DNA of 35,560 nucleotides from Deltaproteobacteria bacterium (GTDB lineage: Bacteria > Myxococcota > B64-G9), in assembly GCA_016935365.1 (NCBI GenBank), contig JAFGRB010000021.1:1-35560 (forward strand), given 5' to 3'. Positions 34,193 to 35,560 of the stretch are shown one piece after another; position 1 is the stretch's first letter; each line of letters starts with the position of its first letter. The translations under genes and the position numbers were made by a program. The notes beneath the pieces were generated by a model. The model was given only the letters and a program-made list of their open reading frames with translations, was not told the origin of the DNA and did not search any database.

Positions 34193-35446
34193 GTGCTGAC
34201 AGCGAGACGCATGCCCTTCGCCAGATGGCTACGGGGAGCGGGGATCGGGCTGCTGGCATTCCTTCTCGGAACATGGGTTCCGGGCTGCCGCGAGCGAGAG
34301 GCCGGACCGGTAGCCGGGGAGCTGAGCCCGCTCGAGCCGCCGGCCGCGGCGCGAAGCGAGCCCCGAGCATCGCAGGCCGCGCCCGACGGCACCTCGGAAG
34401 CGGCCGACGCCGGAGGCGCCGCGCGGGCGGCGGACGAGGACCGTCCCGACTCGCCCGACTCGCCCGACGCGCCGGCCGCCCGTCCGATCCCGCCTCCGGA
34501 CGTGGCGCTGCGCCTCTTCGTTGCCGCGCGCGATGGACGGCTCGACGAGTTCGCCTCCCTGTGCGGGCAGGACTGCAACCCCGACTTCGTCGACTCGAAC
34601 GGCGACACGCCCCTGCACCTGGCCAGCGCCGGCGGCCACGCCAAGCTGGTCGAGCACCTGCTCGCGCTGGGAGCCCCCGTGGACCGGGTCAACCTGGAAG
34701 GCGACACGGCCCTGCATCTCGCCAGCGCCGAGGGCCAGCTCGACGTGGTCACCCGTCTGCTGGACGCGGGCGCCGACATCGGCAATCCGGACGCCAGGGG
34801 CCGCCAGGCGCTGCACCTGGCCGCCGCCGAGGACAAGCCGAAGGTCATCAAGGCCCTGCTCGCGCGCGGCGCGAAGATCGACGCCCGGTCCGCGCGCGAC
34901 TACCGCACCCCGCTGCACGAAGCCCTGGAGGCCTACGCCGACACCACGGCCCTCCTGCTCATCCGCTCGGGCGCCGATCCCGATCTCAAGGACCGCCGGG
35001 GTCACACGCCGCTCGCGCTCTCCTTTCTGCGATCGAGCGACGCCGTCATCCGCCTGCTGATCGAGAAAGGGGCCAGCATCCACAGGCTCTCCAACGGCCG
35101 CGCCCCGATCCACTGGGCAGCCATGCAGGGCAACGTCGAGATGACCAAGCTGCTGCTCGACCGAGGCGCCGAGATCGACCACCGCACGCCGGACGGCTTC
35201 ACCCCCCTGCACTATGCCTGCATCCGGCCCGATCTGGTCATGGCCAAGCTGCTGATCGAGCGGGGAGCCGACGTGAACGCGAAGACGAACGAGGGCTCGA
35301 CGCCCCTCGACTACGCCCGGGCCACCGGCCATCACGCTGACGCCGACCTGATCCGCCTGCTCGAGTCGCGCGGCGCCAGGACGAACAAGCCCGTCCAGGC
35401 CCCGAGCCCGCATCCCACGCCCGGCCTGCCGGGCGCGCGCCCCTAG
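34193..35446 (+). CDS. Ankyrin-repeat lipoprotein
   Basis: A 417-residue protein with an N-terminal lipoprotein-type signal: basic start, hydrophobic core IGLLAFLLGTWV, and lipobox VPGC with Cys32 as the likely lipidated residue. A Pro/Asp/Ala-rich linker (about 35-115, with a DSPDSPDAP run) leads to about eight ankyrin repeats (about 140-400; for example GDTPLHLASAGGH, GDTALHLASAEGQ, GFTPLHYACIRPD). I chose the GTG at 34193 because GGAGG lies 7 bases upstream; an internal ATG at 34211 would also keep the signal, and the longer open frame to 34004 crosses the AT-rich promoter. It is predicted to sit in the periplasm or outer membrane and bind a partner protein. Divergent from merR, it may be a regulated target. 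Confidence 0.83.
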   Translation: MLTARRMPFARWLRGAGIGLLAFLLGTWVPGCREREAGPVAGELSPLEPPAAARSEPRASQAAPDGTSEAADAGGAARAADEDRPDSPDSPDAPAARPIPPPDVALRLFVAARDGRLDEFASLCGQDCNPDFVDSNGDTPLHLASAGGHAKLVEHLLALGAPVDRVNLEGDTALHLASAEGQLDVVTRLLDAGADIGNPDARGRQALHLAAAEDKPKVIKALLARGAKIDARSARDYRTPLHEALEAYADTTALLLIRSGADPDLKDRRGHTPLALSFLRSSDAVIRLLIEKGASIHRLSNGRAPIHWAAMQGNVEMTKLLLDRGAEIDHRTPDGFTPLHYACIRPDLVMAKLLIERGADVNAKTNEGSTPLDYARATGHHADADLIRLLESRGARTNKPVQAPSPHPTPGLPGARP

Positions 35447-35560
35447 GCAGACCCGCCTGCGCCTGCGCGCCTGCGCAGCAGTTCCGCACTGACCCCTAAG
35501 TAGGTCAAACCAGATTCTATTTTTAGAGGGTGATTCCCGAGTGTGTTTTCAGGCGTGAAT
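35447..35560. other. Non-coding tail of the window
   Basis: No gene is visible. A 6-base stem (CTGCGC at 35463-35468 with GCGCAG at 35473-35478) follows the ankyrin gene, without a T-run, so terminator function is doubtful. The region then turns AT-rich (35500-35560) and may hold the regulatory sequence of a gene beyond the window. Confidence 0.3.

Noticed and set aside
35463..35478. Terminator hairpin after the ankyrin gene
   Set aside because: The stem is only 6 bases and no T-run follows. It lies in a GC-rich run where such stems are common by chance.
1..35560. tRNA, rRNA, CRISPR array, insertion sequence or prophage
   Set aside because: I looked for cloverleaf-like segments, regularly spaced repeats, transposase motifs and integrase genes and saw none that could be supported.

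Overview
The window looks like chromosomal DNA from a GC-rich Gram-negative bacterium, most likely in or near the Myxococcota (old deltaproteobacteria). The signs are high GC, LPS genes (kdsA, kdsB, LptF/LptG-type permeases), a zinc-ribbon/GYF-like/TM/TPR protein, and a sigma-region-4-like DNA-binding protein paired with a MerR regulator. This placement is inference; no 16S rRNA gene or other phylogenetic marker is present.

Layout. (1) 1-110 holds short palindromic repeats. (2) 111-7407, all minus strand, is read from 7407 leftwards: a degenerate-methyltransferase/coiled-coil protein, a Wzm/Wzt-type ABC exporter, a GT2 and a GT4 glycosyltransferase, a WbaP/WcaJ-type initiating phosphoglycosyl transferase, and a TrmN6-like methyltransferase. 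(3) 7547-16098, plus strand, is divergent from (2). It encodes a 1995-residue protein with methyltransferase, coiled-coil, GT4, GT4, GT2, zinc-ribbon/methyltransferase and zinc-ribbon/methyltransferase modules, translationally coupled to an asparagine-synthetase-like/methyltransferase fusion. (4) 16095-22596, minus strand, is read rfbA, rfbC, rfbD, rfbB, unknown gene, kdsB, kdsA, CgeB-like glycosyltransferase. It supplies dTDP-L-rhamnose and CMP-Kdo and converges on (3) with both stop codons inside one CTAG. (5) 22597-22729 is a palindrome-rich spacer. (6) 22730-32858, minus strand, is a tightly packed eight-gene run: degenerate PurH homologue, TPR protein, purD, purE, lptF-like, lptG-like, O-antigen ligase/polymerase, small membrane protein. 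(7) 33001-33986, minus strand, is a MerR regulator overlapping a four-cysteine sigma-4-like protein. (8) 34193-35446, plus strand, is an ankyrin-repeat lipoprotein divergent from merR across an AT-rich region with repeated operator-like words.

How the genes fit together. Regions 2-4 form an ABC-transporter-dependent surface polysaccharide locus. The initiating transferase loads a sugar phosphate on undecaprenyl phosphate; single and fused glycosyltransferases extend it using dTDP-rhamnose, CMP-Kdo or other donors; methyltransferases and the amidotransferase-like fusion may decorate it; Wzm/Wzt exports it. The ligase and LptF/LptG-like proteins of region 6 would act in joining glycan to lipid A-core and moving LPS to the outer membrane.

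Most unusual points: the 1995-residue polyenzyme; its divergently transcribed paralogue that has lost all its signature motifs but keeps a long coiled coil beside the exporter (possible chain-length ruler or scaffold); the PurH homologue with eroded active-site motifs; and the regulator pair with its operator-like repeats. No tRNA, rRNA, CRISPR array or complete insertion sequence was seen.
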